From contig JADGDV010000011.1 of assembly GCA_016744695.1 (NCBI GenBank), positions 1 to 64,000 of the forward strand: 64,000 bases of DNA, read 5' to 3'. The DNA is from Hahellaceae bacterium (lineage in GTDB: Bacteria > Pseudomonadota > Gammaproteobacteria > Pseudomonadales > Oleiphilaceae). The notes under the pieces were generated by a model. That model was not told the DNA's origin, did not search any database, and was given only the letters and a program-made list of their open reading frames with translations. Position 1 is the first letter of the stretch. Every line of letters starts with the position of its first letter. This document shows positions 33,126 through 43,229 of this stretch, one piece after another. The position numbers were made by a program, and so were the translations under genes.

Positions 33126-33154
33126 AGGGACTGCAATATTTAAAAGGAATTAAT

Positions 33155-34642
33155 ATGTCTAACTACGAAAGAATGTTAGCCACGGGTAATCGTGCCGTGG
33201 AGCTAGAAGAGAGCTCTCTGCTTGATCAAATTGTTCAGCAGACCAAAATGCAACCGTCGGATGATGGTTATGATATTGCTAAACGCGGCGTAGGGGCGTT
33301 TATCGCAGAGCTACTGAGTGATGAAAATAAGGACGAGCGGGTTAATAAAAACCTAGTTGACCGGATGATTGCAGAGCTGGATTCGAAACTTAGTTTACAG
33401 GTAGACGAAATTCTTCATCACAAAGAATTTCAAAAAATAGAGTCAGCTTGGCGTGGTTTGAAACTAATGGTCGACCGTACCGATTTCACCCAAAACATTA
33501 AAATATCCTTATTAAATGTGTCAAAAGAAGATCTATATGATGACTTCGAAGATGCGCCAGATGTAACGCGTTCAGGCTTATATAAGTTGGTTTATAGCAG
33601 TGAATACGGACAGTTTGGTGGAGAGCCCGTAGGCGGTATTATTGCCAACTATGATCTTGGCCCTGGTGCAGTAGATATGAAAGTGCTGCAAAGCTGTGCT
33701 GCGGTAGCGTCTATGTCTCATGCTCCTTTTATAGCGGCAGCCGCGCCAAAGTTTTTTGGTATTGATAGTTACGAAGAGCTACCTAACCTGAAAGAGCTTC
33801 ATTCAATATTCGAAGGGCCTCAGTATGCGAAGTGGCAGAGCTTTCGTGAATCTGAAGATGCTAAATATGTAGGTTTGACTGCCCCAAGGTTCTTGCTTAG
33901 AGCACCCTATGATGCTGAAAATAACCCGGTAAAATCCTTTGAATATAATGAGCGTATTGAAGGAAAACATTCAAACTATTTATGGGGTAATACTGCATTC
34001 TCATTTGCTACACGTTTGACCGATAGTTTTGCCAAGTATCGTTGGTGTCCTAATATTGTAGGCCCAAGAAGTGGGGGGGCTGTGGAAGATTTACCGGTAC
34101 ATCACTTTGAGTCACTAGGCGAAATTGAGACTAAAATACCTACTGAAATATTAGTATCTGACCGACGAGAGTTTGAACTGGCGGAAGAGGGATTTATACC
34201 CTTAACCATGAGAAAAGGAAGCGATAATGCGGCATTTTTCTCAGCGAACTCTACGATGAAAGTAAAATACTTCGGTAACAGTGAAGAAGCGAAACGCAGT
34301 GAGTTGAATCACCGTCTGAGCACTCAGTTGCCTTACATGTTTATTATTAATCGATTGGCACATTACTTAAAAGTGTTACAAAGAGAAAATATTGGTAGCT
34401 GGAAAGAGCGTACAGATATTGAAACTGAGCTGAATGTGTGGATTAGCAGTTACATTGCCGACCAGGAAAACCCCAGTGCAGAGGTTCGTAGCCAACGGCC
34501 TTTACGTGCTGCAAAGGTCACGGTCAATGAAGTTGAAGGACAACCGGGTATTTATAAAGTAGGTTTATCTGTGAGGCCTCACTTCAAATACATGGGGGCA
34601 GATTTTGAATTGTCTCTGGTAGGTAAATTAGAGAAGTCGTAA
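33155..34642 (+). CDS. tssC: Type VI secretion contractile sheath large subunit
   Basis: The ATG at 33155 (SNYERMLATGN) with AAAAGGAAT upstream gives 495 residues, the usual TssC length; the open frame further upstream is repeat-derived. Family marks include ESAWRGLKLMVDRTDF, LYKLVYSSEYGQFGGEP, FIAAAAPKFFGI and the C-terminal KYMGADFELSLVGKL. It co-assembles with TssB into the sheath around Hcp. Confidence 0.93.
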   Translation: MSNYERMLATGNRAVELEESSLLDQIVQQTKMQPSDDGYDIAKRGVGAFIAELLSDENKDERVNKNLVDRMIAELDSKLSLQVDEILHHKEFQKIESAWRGLKLMVDRTDFTQNIKISLLNVSKEDLYDDFEDAPDVTRSGLYKLVYSSEYGQFGGEPVGGIIANYDLGPGAVDMKVLQSCAAVASMSHAPFIAAAAPKFFGIDSYEELPNLKELHSIFEGPQYAKWQSFRESEDAKYVGLTAPRFLLRAPYDAENNPVKSFEYNERIEGKHSNYLWGNTAFSFATRLTDSFAKYRWCPNIVGPRSGGAVEDLPVHHFESLGEIETKIPTEILVSDRREFELAEEGFIPLTMRKGSDNAAFFSANSTMKVKYFGNSEEAKRSELNHRLSTQLPYMFIINRLAHYLKVLQRENIGSWKERTDIETELNVWISSYIADQENPSAEVRSQRPLRAAKVTVNEVEGQPGIYKVGLSVRPHFKYMGADFELSLVGKLEKS

Positions 34643-34657
34643 CGCGAGCAAACTCAT

Positions 34658-35080
34658 ATGCCAAATGAATATTCATTGTTCCAGCGTTTGGGGCGTGAAG
34701 GCAGGCCTGTTTACTCTACAGGCTCAAATCAACAAGCGTTGATGGAGTCAATTCACGTTAATTTGAAGCAGATGCTGAACGTAAGAGAAGGGAGCGTAAG
34801 CGCGCTGCCAGATTACGGAATGCCTGATTTTAATGATTTGGTGTATGAGTTCCCAGATGCTATTTATCAGTTACAGTTGGCCATAAAGATATTTCTGTTG
34901 AAATATGAACCAAGAATTGATGATGTGCTTGTGAGCTATGTACCTGATAGCTCGCAGCCCCTTCAACTTAAGTACAGGGTTTCTGTTCATATTAAGTCGA
35001 AAGGAGATTCTCAAGATAATACCTTTGAGTTTGAAACGGTAATAACGGGTTCAGGTCAGGCTTTTATCTCTACTTTATAA
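34658..35080 (+). CDS. tssE: Type VI secretion baseplate protein TssE (gp25-like)
   Basis: A 140-residue GPW/gp25 family protein with NLKQMLNVREGSVSALPDYGMPDF, followed by a YEPRIDDVLVSYV strand. The EPR motif is the conserved gp25 element. It is part of the TssEFG baseplate wedge with the two downstream genes. Confidence 0.92.
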   Translation: MPNEYSLFQRLGREGRPVYSTGSNQQALMESIHVNLKQMLNVREGSVSALPDYGMPDFNDLVYEFPDAIYQLQLAIKIFLLKYEPRIDDVLVSYVPDSSQPLQLKYRVSVHIKSKGDSQDNTFEFETVITGSGQAFISTL

Positions 35081-35098
35081 CATCACGAATATGGCAGG

Positions 35099-36916
35099 AT
35101 GCCAATGCAGTATAATCATTATTTTCAAGAAGAACTCTCTGCCTTAAGGGAATTAGGAAAGGAGTTTTCAGATAAAAACCCTCGTTTAGCGCCTTTTCTG
35201 TCAGTAGAAGGCCAAGATCCTGATGTAGAACGTTTGCTGGAGGGCTTTGCTTTTTTGACTGGGCGAATTCGTCAGAAGTTGGATGATGATTTACCTGAGT
35301 TTGCGTGGTCACTTATAAAACTTATTTGGCCTCACTTTCTACAGACTATTCCTGCAATTACCACAATAGAAATGAATCCTTTAGATATTTTATCTGAGAA
35401 GCAGTGCCTTAATAAGGGTGCTGAGGTTAAGTCAAAGGCGGTTGATGGTACGTCGTGTATCTTTAAAACGGCTTTTGATATTGATCTTAATCCTATGAAG
35501 GTTCAGTCTGTAAACGTTAAAGAAGAAAATGGCGTATCAAAAATAGGCGTTAATCTTAAACTTTTTCAATCAGCCCGTATTAAGGATATAAAATTTGATG
35601 ATTTACGCTTTCACTTGCAAGGCGCGTTTACTAAAACAAGCTTGTGGTATTACCTGTTAAGAGAGTGTGTTTCTAGTGTTGATGTGTGGGCTGAAAGTGA
35701 AGGTGAACGCCTGAAAGTAGGGGTATTACCAGCGACATCAATCAAACCCTCAAGTTTAAGTGCTGATGTAAATTTATTCCCCGCCGTAAAGTCACAATTC
35801 TCTGGGCATCGTTTGTTGTTCGAGTATTTTTGTTACCCAGAAAAATTCCTATATCTTGATGTGTTGGGTCTAGATTCTTTAATTTTAGGTGTGCCCGCTA
35901 CCTGTCATGTTGAAACGGTACAGATCGAATTTGTACTTGATCGAATTTTACCCGTAGCAGATTACCCTACAGATGACAGTATTCGTTTATATTGCTCCCC
36001 TGCTGTAAACCAGTTTCAGGCATCAAGCAGACCTTTTTTACGTGATAGACACAAGGCTGAACACCGCTTGCGAGTAGAAGCGCCTTCACCTGATCACTAT
36101 GAAATATTGAATGTCGATAAGCTTGAAGCTTGGAACCCTGAAACGAGACAAATTACAGAATACCCTTTGTTTGAGTCTTGTTGTGCTGATAGTTTTAATT
36201 TGAATAACTCTCAGAAAGCATTCTGGAGTCAGCAGCGGCCTTCCATGATGGGTAAGGGGATGGAAACTTATATAAGTTTTGTGTCGGTTGCTACTCCCAA
36301 TCCTAAAACCAAAACAGCTAAACATGAGGCTAAGATACTAAGTGGTTTACCTCAAGCAGAAACCATTAGTGGTGAGGTAACCTGCAGTAATCGTCATTTA
36401 CCTACTCGCTTAGGCGTAGGTGATATTTGTATTGAAACATCGACTATTCCTGAGTATCTGGTTTGTAAGAATATATCAGCCGTTACGCCATCATATTCAC
36501 CGGCTACAAAAATAAACTGGATATGGAGGCTTATTTCGCTCTCGGCATTAAATATTCATAAAATTCATGATCTAGCTTCACTAAAATCATTGATAACTCA
36601 CTTTGATGTGCGTGGTCTATTTGATAAGCAGCAGCAAGCCGCAACGCGTTTAAAAATAGAGGGGCTTGAGGATTTGAGCACTACACCCTTAATGCGACTA
36701 TTTAAAGGCGTACCCGTTAGAGGCAGTGATATAAGGTTAACGATTAATAGTGATAAATTCTCAGGTATGGGAGATGTATTTTTATTTGGGGAGTTACTTA
36801 ATGAGTTTTTTGTATTAAGCGCGTCAATTAATAGCTTTCAGAGACTCAGTATTCAAACCATCCCAGAGGGGGTCGTATTAAATTGGCCTGCCAGAGTGGG
36901 GGGGCAGGTGTTATGA
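35099..36916 (+). CDS. tssF: Type VI secretion baseplate protein TssF
   Basis: The 605-residue TssF/VasA protein starts YNHYFQEELSALRELGKEF and has the conserved FAFLTGRIRQKLDDDLPE. The middle contains LEYFCYPEKFLYLDV-like sequence (here LFEYFCYPEKFLYLDV), and RGSDIRLTIN lies near the C-terminus. It forms the wedge with TssG. An alternative ATG is two codons downstream. Confidence 0.92.
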   Translation: MPMQYNHYFQEELSALRELGKEFSDKNPRLAPFLSVEGQDPDVERLLEGFAFLTGRIRQKLDDDLPEFAWSLIKLIWPHFLQTIPAITTIEMNPLDILSEKQCLNKGAEVKSKAVDGTSCIFKTAFDIDLNPMKVQSVNVKEENGVSKIGVNLKLFQSARIKDIKFDDLRFHLQGAFTKTSLWYYLLRECVSSVDVWAESEGERLKVGVLPATSIKPSSLSADVNLFPAVKSQFSGHRLLFEYFCYPEKFLYLDVLGLDSLILGVPATCHVETVQIEFVLDRILPVADYPTDDSIRLYCSPAVNQFQASSRPFLRDRHKAEHRLRVEAPSPDHYEILNVDKLEAWNPETRQITEYPLFESCCADSFNLNNSQKAFWSQQRPSMMGKGMETYISFVSVATPNPKTKTAKHEAKILSGLPQAETISGEVTCSNRHLPTRLGVGDICIETSTIPEYLVCKNISAVTPSYSPATKINWIWRLISLSALNIHKIHDLASLKSLITHFDVRGLFDKQQQAATRLKIEGLEDLSTTPLMRLFKGVPVRGSDIRLTINSDKFSGMGDVFLFGELLNEFFVLSASINSFQRLSIQTIPEGVVLNWPARVGGQVL

Positions 36917-37827
36917 AAAAAGACAGTATCAATATAGAATCCCCACAAAGTTACAGCTTCATTGCTTTAAGGCAGTATCTATATGAGCTAGGTGTAGATG
37001 ACGCTTCAATTCGATATAGAGCAACACCCAGTTTGGCTCATCCTGCAGGAGAAGTGAGTGGTTTAAATAGTGTTGCTTCGCAGCAGGTGATGGATGTAAG
37101 TTTAATGGGTTTGTATGGAAGTAATTCTCCATTGCCTGCATTTTACACAGAGCAAATTATTGGCAATGAGAATGATGAGTTAAAGCAGTTTTATGACCTT
37201 TTTAATCATCAGGCTATTTCGTTGCTTTATGATGCCTGGGGAAAGTACCGTTTTACGCAGCGCAGTACCTCTTTTACCCGTAGTTTGTTGTCTCTTTGTG
37301 GAATAGATCAAAGCCAGCTTGCTGTTTTGAAATATCTGAAAATGCCACAGTTATTATCAATCTCAGGGTTGCTCGCTTGTAGGTTGTCTTCCGTAGAACT
37401 GCTCACGCAGGCATTAGAAACATTATTTGATGATGTTGAAATTACCATTTTGCCTTTACAGGATACTTCAATAGATATACCGATTGACCAGCTAAATTGT
37501 TTAGGTCTTAATAATATTAAACTAGGGGAGTCTTTGGTGTTGGGTGCTGAGGTGCTAGATCGTAGTGAAATATCTATCGGTATTGTGTTGAAGGATTCAT
37601 CTCAGTTGAGGGCGTGGTTACCTGGGGCGCATGACAATGAGACTGCTAGAGAGTTGATTGAGTTACTGTTAGATACGCCTTTAAAATATAAAATAAACGT
37701 TCAAGTAAATAGCCCACGAGTCCGCCACTTACTTATAGGGCTGTCTGAATATGAGCTAGGTTGGAGTGGTTGCTTGAATGGGCTGGGTGGAGAGGGTTGT
37801 ATTGAGCACAATAGAATTGCTGTTTAA
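36913..37827 (+). CDS. tssG: Type VI secretion baseplate protein TssG
   Basis: The ATG overlaps the tssF stop (ATGA) and gives a 304-residue TssG/ImpH protein. It has FIALRQYLYELG, VSLMGLYGSNSPLPAFYTE (the best family signature) and FYDLFNHQAISLLYDAWGKYR. It is the last tss gene in the window; its end overlaps the convergent slyX gene by four bases. No tssH, tssI, tssJ-M or hcp follows. Confidence 0.92.
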   Translation: MKKDSINIESPQSYSFIALRQYLYELGVDDASIRYRATPSLAHPAGEVSGLNSVASQQVMDVSLMGLYGSNSPLPAFYTEQIIGNENDELKQFYDLFNHQAISLLYDAWGKYRFTQRSTSFTRSLLSLCGIDQSQLAVLKYLKMPQLLSISGLLACRLSSVELLTQALETLFDDVEITILPLQDTSIDIPIDQLNCLGLNNIKLGESLVLGAEVLDRSEISIGIVLKDSSQLRAWLPGAHDNETARELIELLLDTPLKYKINVQVNSPRVRHLLIGLSEYELGWSGCLNGLGGEGCIEHNRIAV

Positions 37828-38024
37828 TAATGAGGGGGAGGTGCATCTGATTCACCTGCAGGCCCTTGAACTGATTCGAGCTGGCTTTTTAACATACGGT
37901 TGGCTTGCCATAGTTTGTCTATAGATTGTTCTTGCTTAGCAACCACATCATTCAAACCTTGAAGAAGGTCATCCTGAAAGGCCATTTTTGTTTCAAGCTC
38001 AATGAGCCTGTCTTCAATTGTCAT
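37824..38024 (-). CDS. slyX: SlyX family protein
   Basis: A small 66-residue coiled-coil protein beginning TIEDRLIELETKMAFQDDLL and ending with the proline-rich SDAPPPHY tail characteristic of SlyX. The ATG at 38024 follows GGAACCACTT; a TTG four codons upstream is less likely. Its function is unknown; it is common in gammaproteobacteria near slyD/fkp genes. It converges on tssG. Confidence 0.88.
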   Translation of the reverse strand: MTIEDRLIELETKMAFQDDLLQGLNDVVAKQEQSIDKLWQANRMLKSQLESVQGPAGESDAPPPHY

Positions 38025-38436
38025 AAGTGGTTCCAAAAAAAGTTATAAAGGAAATAGAATGATTAAATATTAAACATCATGTTTATTTTTTTGCTATCAT
38101 TGTTCCTGAGTCCATATAATTATAAGGAATCTTGGTTCAAAGTACTAATTGTTCGAAGGGTAAAAATTCCAAACACTAATCTTTTGAGACTCGTAGTCTG
38201 CAATTTCACTCGGTTTATTTTTACGGGTTGCTTTTTGTTTAATGATGATTGTTTTTAGAACGTCATTAACAGATGTTTAAGCATACCTGTTCTTGATTTA
38301 AACAAGAAAACACTTGTTGTTTAAAGTGTTCGAGAATAGAAAAAACAGACAATTTAAAGGTACCTGGTTTAACTAAATTCAAGTGTTAAGTCAGGGTTAT
38401 AATATAGTTAGATAAATAGTTATTGAGATACATTAC
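38025..38436 (+). promoter_or_regulatory. 412-base AT-rich gap with a putative promoter for the cold-shock-domain gene
   Basis: No gene is visible. A TATAAT at 38398-38403 lies about 34 bases upstream of the next ATG but lacks a good -35 box. The stretch also holds T-rich runs and short repeats (AACAAGAAAACACTTGTTG-like inverted repeat near 38302-38320). Long structured leaders are usual for cold-shock genes. Confidence 0.4.
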
Positions 38437-38895
38437 ATGAGTAATAAAATTGTAAAAGCGATTGTAACCGGACTTATATTCGCGATTCCAACACCATTTA
38501 TATTATCAATTCTTCTTCCTTTGGTAGATAAAGCTACGGCTTATCCTTCAGTAGGTATTACTGCTTATATCGTTTCTGTTGTGGTGATTGCTATCGTAGC
38601 AGCGTTAAGCGCTATCGTTGCGTCAGGTTCAGCTTCATCTGAAGATTCTTTTGATTCTTCTTATGATGACGATGATGATTCCCCTGAAGGTGACGAGCAG
38701 GGCACTGTTAAATGGTTTAATGTAAACAAGGGCTTTGGCTTTATTACCCGCGATGCAGGAGATGACGTATTTGTTCACTTCCGTTCAATTCGTGGGCACG
38801 GTCGCCGTTCACTACGTCAGGGGCAGCAGGTTCGCTTCAACGTAACTCAGGGCGATAAAGGTTTGCAGGCTGAGAACGTTTCAGCTGTTAGATAA
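38437..38895 (+). CDS. Membrane-anchored cold-shock-domain protein
   Basis: Two hydrophobic helices (about residues 7-29 and 40-63) precede an acidic linker ([15 protein letters not shown]) and a complete C-terminal cold shock domain of about 65 residues. The domain has [15 protein letters not shown] (RNP1) and DVFVHFRSI (RNP2). CspA-like proteins are normally free and about 70 residues long; here the nucleic-acid-binding domain should be tethered to the inner membrane on the cytoplasmic side. It is followed by a strong terminator hairpin. The target is unknown. Confidence 0.85.
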   Translation: MSNKIVKAIVTGLIFAIPTPFILSILLPLVDKATAYPSVGITAYIVSVVVIAIVAALSAIVASGSASSEDSFDSSYDDDDDSPEGDEQGTVKWFNVNKGFGFITRDAGDDVFVHFRSIRGHGRRSLRQGQQVRFNVTQGDKGLQAENVSAVR

Positions 38896-38906
38896 AAGAA
38901 AGTACT

Positions 38907-38940
38907 CTAACCAGCTAGTATTCTAGCTGGTTAGTATTTT
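38907..38940 (+). terminator. Rho-independent terminator after the cold-shock-domain gene
   Basis: A perfect 12-bp stem (CTAACCAGCTAG / CTAGCTGGTTAG) with a TATT loop is followed by TATTTT. Confidence 0.85.
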
Positions 38941-38953
38941 AGTAAGCTAGTCC

Positions 38954-39370
38954 TCACCAATTAACAACCTCTTTACCTTCTGTTGTCACTTTCCACCACT
39001 GATTATCCGCATCTTCAACTTCTTCCCAGCTATTAGTCGAGCAACGTACTTCGCTTTCTGTCGCTTCAACTAATTGAATAGCGCAATCAAGGTCAGTGTG
39101 CCATGGGGTTTTATCTGACTGAAACCACAGACTTGTATAAAGCTTTCCCGCTGCCCCTGTAAAGATAGTGACAGGCATGTCTTCCGTATCACCTGTCACG
39201 TTTTTCATCTTACATTGCAATGTAAGGGGTGTTTTATCAAGGGCACCTTGGGTTGTTACGTCCTCAAAGATTTCATTAAGCCAATTGATAATAGCGTCAA
39301 CAGAGATATCTTTTATATACACCTCTATGTCAGATTGACGGGGTTGCATTTCATTCGTTTGAGTTGTCAT
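38954..39370 (-). CDS. Hypothetical protein (138 aa)
   Basis: Soluble acidic protein without signal peptide or membrane segment. It starts TTQTNEMQPRQSDIEVYIKD and has several tryptophans near the C-terminus (NSWEEVEDADNQWWKV). No family is recognised. It sits alone between the terminator at 38907 and a small membrane gene in the same orientation. Codon usage looks like that of the core genome. Confidence 0.65.
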   Translation of the reverse strand: MTTQTNEMQPRQSDIEVYIKDISVDAIINWLNEIFEDVTTQGALDKTPLTLQCKMKNVTGDTEDMPVTIFTGAAGKLYTSLWFQSDKTPWHTDLDCAIQLVEATESEVRCSTNSWEEVEDADNQWWKVTTEGKEVVNW

Positions 39371-39409
39371 ATAATTATGCTGTCATGTAGTAACTAAATA
39401 AAAGGGCTA

Positions 39410-39670
39410 TTAACGATGCATGAAGTGGTTCACGCGGCTTAAAAGTAGTTTTATATAACCAATAAAAGCCATTATTGCACCAATAGAGGCAATGACTAAA
39501 GCAGTAAGTACAATCCACTCCTGTTTTTCTGACGGAGGAATGTATATATCAGAGGCAACGATAAGGCCTAAACCGCCAAGCAGGAGCAGGGCGCCTATAG
39601 CAAATAGTTTGAAATTACGTTGTTGCGGTGATAATTCTTTTTTTCCTGACTTTGTAGGGGAGGGCCTCAT
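39410..39670 (-). CDS. Small hypothetical membrane protein (86 aa)
   Basis: The basic N-terminus (PTKSGKKELSPQQRN) is followed by two membrane helices (about residues 23-42 and 50-75) and a basic tail. It overlaps the end of rlmA by four bases, so it is probably co-transcribed with it. The family is not recognised. Confidence 0.65.
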   Translation of the reverse strand: MRPSPTKSGKKELSPQQRNFKLFAIGALLLLGGLGLIVASDIYIPPSEKQEWIVLTALVIASIGAIMAFIGYIKLLLSRVNHFMHR

Positions 39671-40530
39671 AAACGATAGCCTGTTAAATGGATATCAACA
39701 GTGACTGAAACTGACTCCATTACTTGAATTGCTTGCTTTGCAGACTCTGTTGCTCTCCAGTAGTGAGGCGTCATCAATAGTAGGTCATTAATTGCTTGGC
39801 GTGAACTCACTTCAATCGTATAGTTAATATTTTCATTAAGCGCTTCATCAAGTGGTGTAAAGTGCTCAGACAAGGTTGAGTTGGGGTTGTAAGCCGTTTG
39901 CTTTACGTTTTGGTAAAGCATATTTCGCAACTCAATTAAATGAGAAGAACCGGTTGAAGCAACGTATAAAACACCTTCTTTTTTAAGAATACGACTGAAC
40001 TCTTCAGGTACAATTCTTGAAAAGAGACAAAGTACAGCATCCTGAGAGTGGTTAGCGACAGGTATATGGCTTGATGTTGCTGTCATCCACTGAATAGACT
40101 TACTTCTTCTGCACGATGCTTTAACTGCGCGCTGGGATATATCAAAACCGATTATTTCCGGGGAAACAAATTGATTTAAATGATCATAAATACGTTGGGT
40201 GTAATAACCTTCACCACTGCCCGCATCCACAATGTGGCAGCCGTTAGCGGGTAAATGTTTGGTGATTAATTGGTTTAATTTGTCAGATAAAGGCTCGTAG
40301 TACCCTTCATTAAGAAAGCGAAAACGTGCATCAACCATTTCTTGGTTGTCGCCGGGTTCTTTACTTTTTTTATGTTGAGGTTGTAAAAGGTTTACATAGC
40401 CTTGTTTAGCGATATCAAACTGATGATTATTTTCACAGGAAAACTGCTTTTCAATTTTTGTCAGTGCCTGACTGCAAACAGGACATATTATTGTTCCGTT
40501 TGCAGTTGGCTGGGCCTTTTCAGTAGACAC
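39667..40530 (-). CDS. rlmA: 23S rRNA (guanine-N1)-methyltransferase RlmA
   Basis: This 287-residue protein has an N-terminal zinc finger (CPVCSQAL, then FSCENNHQFD), followed by AKQGYVNLLQ, the RlmA signature. A class I methyltransferase domain follows with VDAGSGEGYYTQRI as the SAM motif. It methylates guanine at position 745 of helix 35 in gram-negative bacteria (the RlmA-I type). It follows dapE after one base. Confidence 0.9.
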   Translation of the reverse strand: MSTEKAQPTANGTIICPVCSQALTKIEKQFSCENNHQFDIAKQGYVNLLQPQHKKSKEPGDNQEMVDARFRFLNEGYYEPLSDKLNQLITKHLPANGCHIVDAGSGEGYYTQRIYDHLNQFVSPEIIGFDISQRAVKASCRRSKSIQWMTATSSHIPVANHSQDAVLCLFSRIVPEEFSRILKKEGVLYVASTGSSHLIELRNMLYQNVKQTAYNPNSTLSEHFTPLDEALNENINYTIEVSSRQAINDLLLMTPHYWRATESAKQAIQVMESVSVTVDIHLTGYRL

Positions 40531-40531
40531 C

Positions 40532-41775
<1,244 letters not shown>

Positions 41776-41789
41776 AGTATTTCTAAGCT

Positions 41790-42824
41790 TTAATTATTTG
41801 CGTGTAATTCCGCATTTAATTCAATAGCGCTTTTGTTGGTCTTACATTCAACGCGGCCGTTCACTGAGTTGCGACGGAACAATAAATCTGACTTGCTGGC
41901 CAAATCTCGTGCTTTAACCGCTTCAACTTCATTGTTTTGGTCGTCTAGCATCATCACCTTAGTGCCTGCTGTCAGGTAAAGGCCTGCTTCAATGGTGCAA
42001 CGGTCGCCCAGTGGAATGCCTGTGCCTGCGTTAGCACCTAATAAGCAATTTTCACCTACAGAAATAACCATGTTGCCACCACCAGATAACGTGCCCATGG
42101 TTGAGCAACCGCCACCTAAGTCAGAACCTTTTCCAATCATCACGCCTGCAGATATACGCCCTTCAACCATAGACGTACCTTCAGTACCTGCATTAAAGTT
42201 AACAAAACCTTCATGCATAATGGTTGTACCTTCACCTACATAAGCACCCAAGCGAACGCGTGATGTCGCAGCGATACGCACGCCAGCAGGAACAACGTAG
42301 TCTGTCATAGGTGGGAATTTATCAACCGACTTAACAGCAAGTAATTCACCGTTTAAGCGGGCTTCAAATTGCTTTTCTGCCAGTTCATTTAGATCAACTG
42401 CGCCTAGGTTTGTCCAAGCGACATTCGGTAATAAGCCAAACATTCCATTTAGGTTAATACCGTGTGGCTTAACTAAGCGGTGAGAGAGTAAATGTAGCTT
42501 AAGGTACACTTCTGGTGTAGTGGCTGATTGTGTATCTTCTTCAATAATAGTGAGAACAATCGTTTTGTCATCCGCTTTTGCTGAGCAAGCAATTGCAATG
42601 GCCGCATGCTCTGATTCACCTGCACCTTTAAGCGCTAGGGCTAAGGCAGTGGATGACTCTTTAGTTAGTTCTATCGCTTGGTTGCCTTCTGTATAACCTG
42701 CAGATTCTTTTGCTGCAGATATCAGTGCGGCTGAAGGTTGGTAAGCCGGTTTTGCATAAAATACTTCTAACCATTCATTTTTTTGATTTTTGGTGCCTAC
42801 GCCAATTGCAAACGCTAAACTCAT
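41790..42824 (-). CDS. dapD: Tetrahydrodipicolinate N-succinyltransferase
   Basis: The 344-residue long-form DapD (Pseudomonas type) has an N-terminal domain starting SLAFAIGVGTKNQKNEWLEVF and then left-handed beta-helix repeats (VRLGAYVGEGTTIMHEGFVN, GMIGKGSDLGGG-like). It succinylates tetrahydrodipicolinate in lysine/DAP synthesis. It is co-oriented with dapC and dapE. Confidence 0.93.
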   Translation of the reverse strand: MSLAFAIGVGTKNQKNEWLEVFYAKPAYQPSAALISAAKESAGYTEGNQAIELTKESSTALALALKGAGESEHAAIAIACSAKADDKTIVLTIIEEDTQSATTPEVYLKLHLLSHRLVKPHGINLNGMFGLLPNVAWTNLGAVDLNELAEKQFEARLNGELLAVKSVDKFPPMTDYVVPAGVRIAATSRVRLGAYVGEGTTIMHEGFVNFNAGTEGTSMVEGRISAGVMIGKGSDLGGGCSTMGTLSGGGNMVISVGENCLLGANAGTGIPLGDRCTIEAGLYLTAGTKVMMLDDQNNEVEAVKARDLASKSDLLFRRNSVNGRVECKTNKSAIELNAELHANN

Positions 42825-42884
42825 TTTAATATCCTGTCTTTAGTCGGTAAATAATGTAAGTCGTAAAAAAGTAATCAATCAGTG

Positions 42885-43229
42885 TTATTTGTATATAGCG
42901 GTATATTCTTCTGCTTTAAACCCCAATGTTTTTTGTCCATTATGAATAAGTAATGGTCGCTTGATTATGGATGGGTTATCTAGCATCGCCGCAAGGGCTG
43001 AAGTGTCATTCATATTCTCTTTTTGCTCATCAGGCAGCTTTCGCCACGTTGTACCGCGACGATTAATCAATGCTTCCCAACCTAACTCAGAAATCCAAGA
43101 TTTAAAAAGCGCCTCATCTACGCCCTCTTTTTTGTAATCATGGAATGTAAATTCAATATTTTCAGCTTCAAGCCATTTTTTGGCTTTTTTGATCGTGTCG
43201 CAGTTTTTGATACCGTACATTATAGACAT
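42885..43229 (-). CDS. ArsC/Spx-family reductase YffB
   Basis: This 114-residue thioredoxin-fold protein starts SIMYGIKNCDTIKKAKKWLE, the YffB/ArsC signature with a single active-site cysteine. It has RRGTTWRKL and the conserved RPLL near the end. YffB-like proteins very often sit between dapC and dapD in gammaproteobacteria, as here. Its role is unclear; arsenate reduction is unlikely. The start at 43229 overlaps the end of dapC. Confidence 0.88.
   Translation of the reverse strand: MSIMYGIKNCDTIKKAKKWLEAENIEFTFHDYKKEGVDEALFKSWISELGWEALINRRGTTWRKLPDEQKENMNDTSALAAMLDNPSIIKRPLLIHNGQKTLGFKAEEYTAIYK

Noticed and set aside
33068-33154. N-terminal extension of TssC ([15 protein letters not shown])
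   Set aside because: The codons come from the REP-like palindrome, and the same peptide appears before DapE. The ATG at 33155 has a ribosome binding site and gives the usual protein length.
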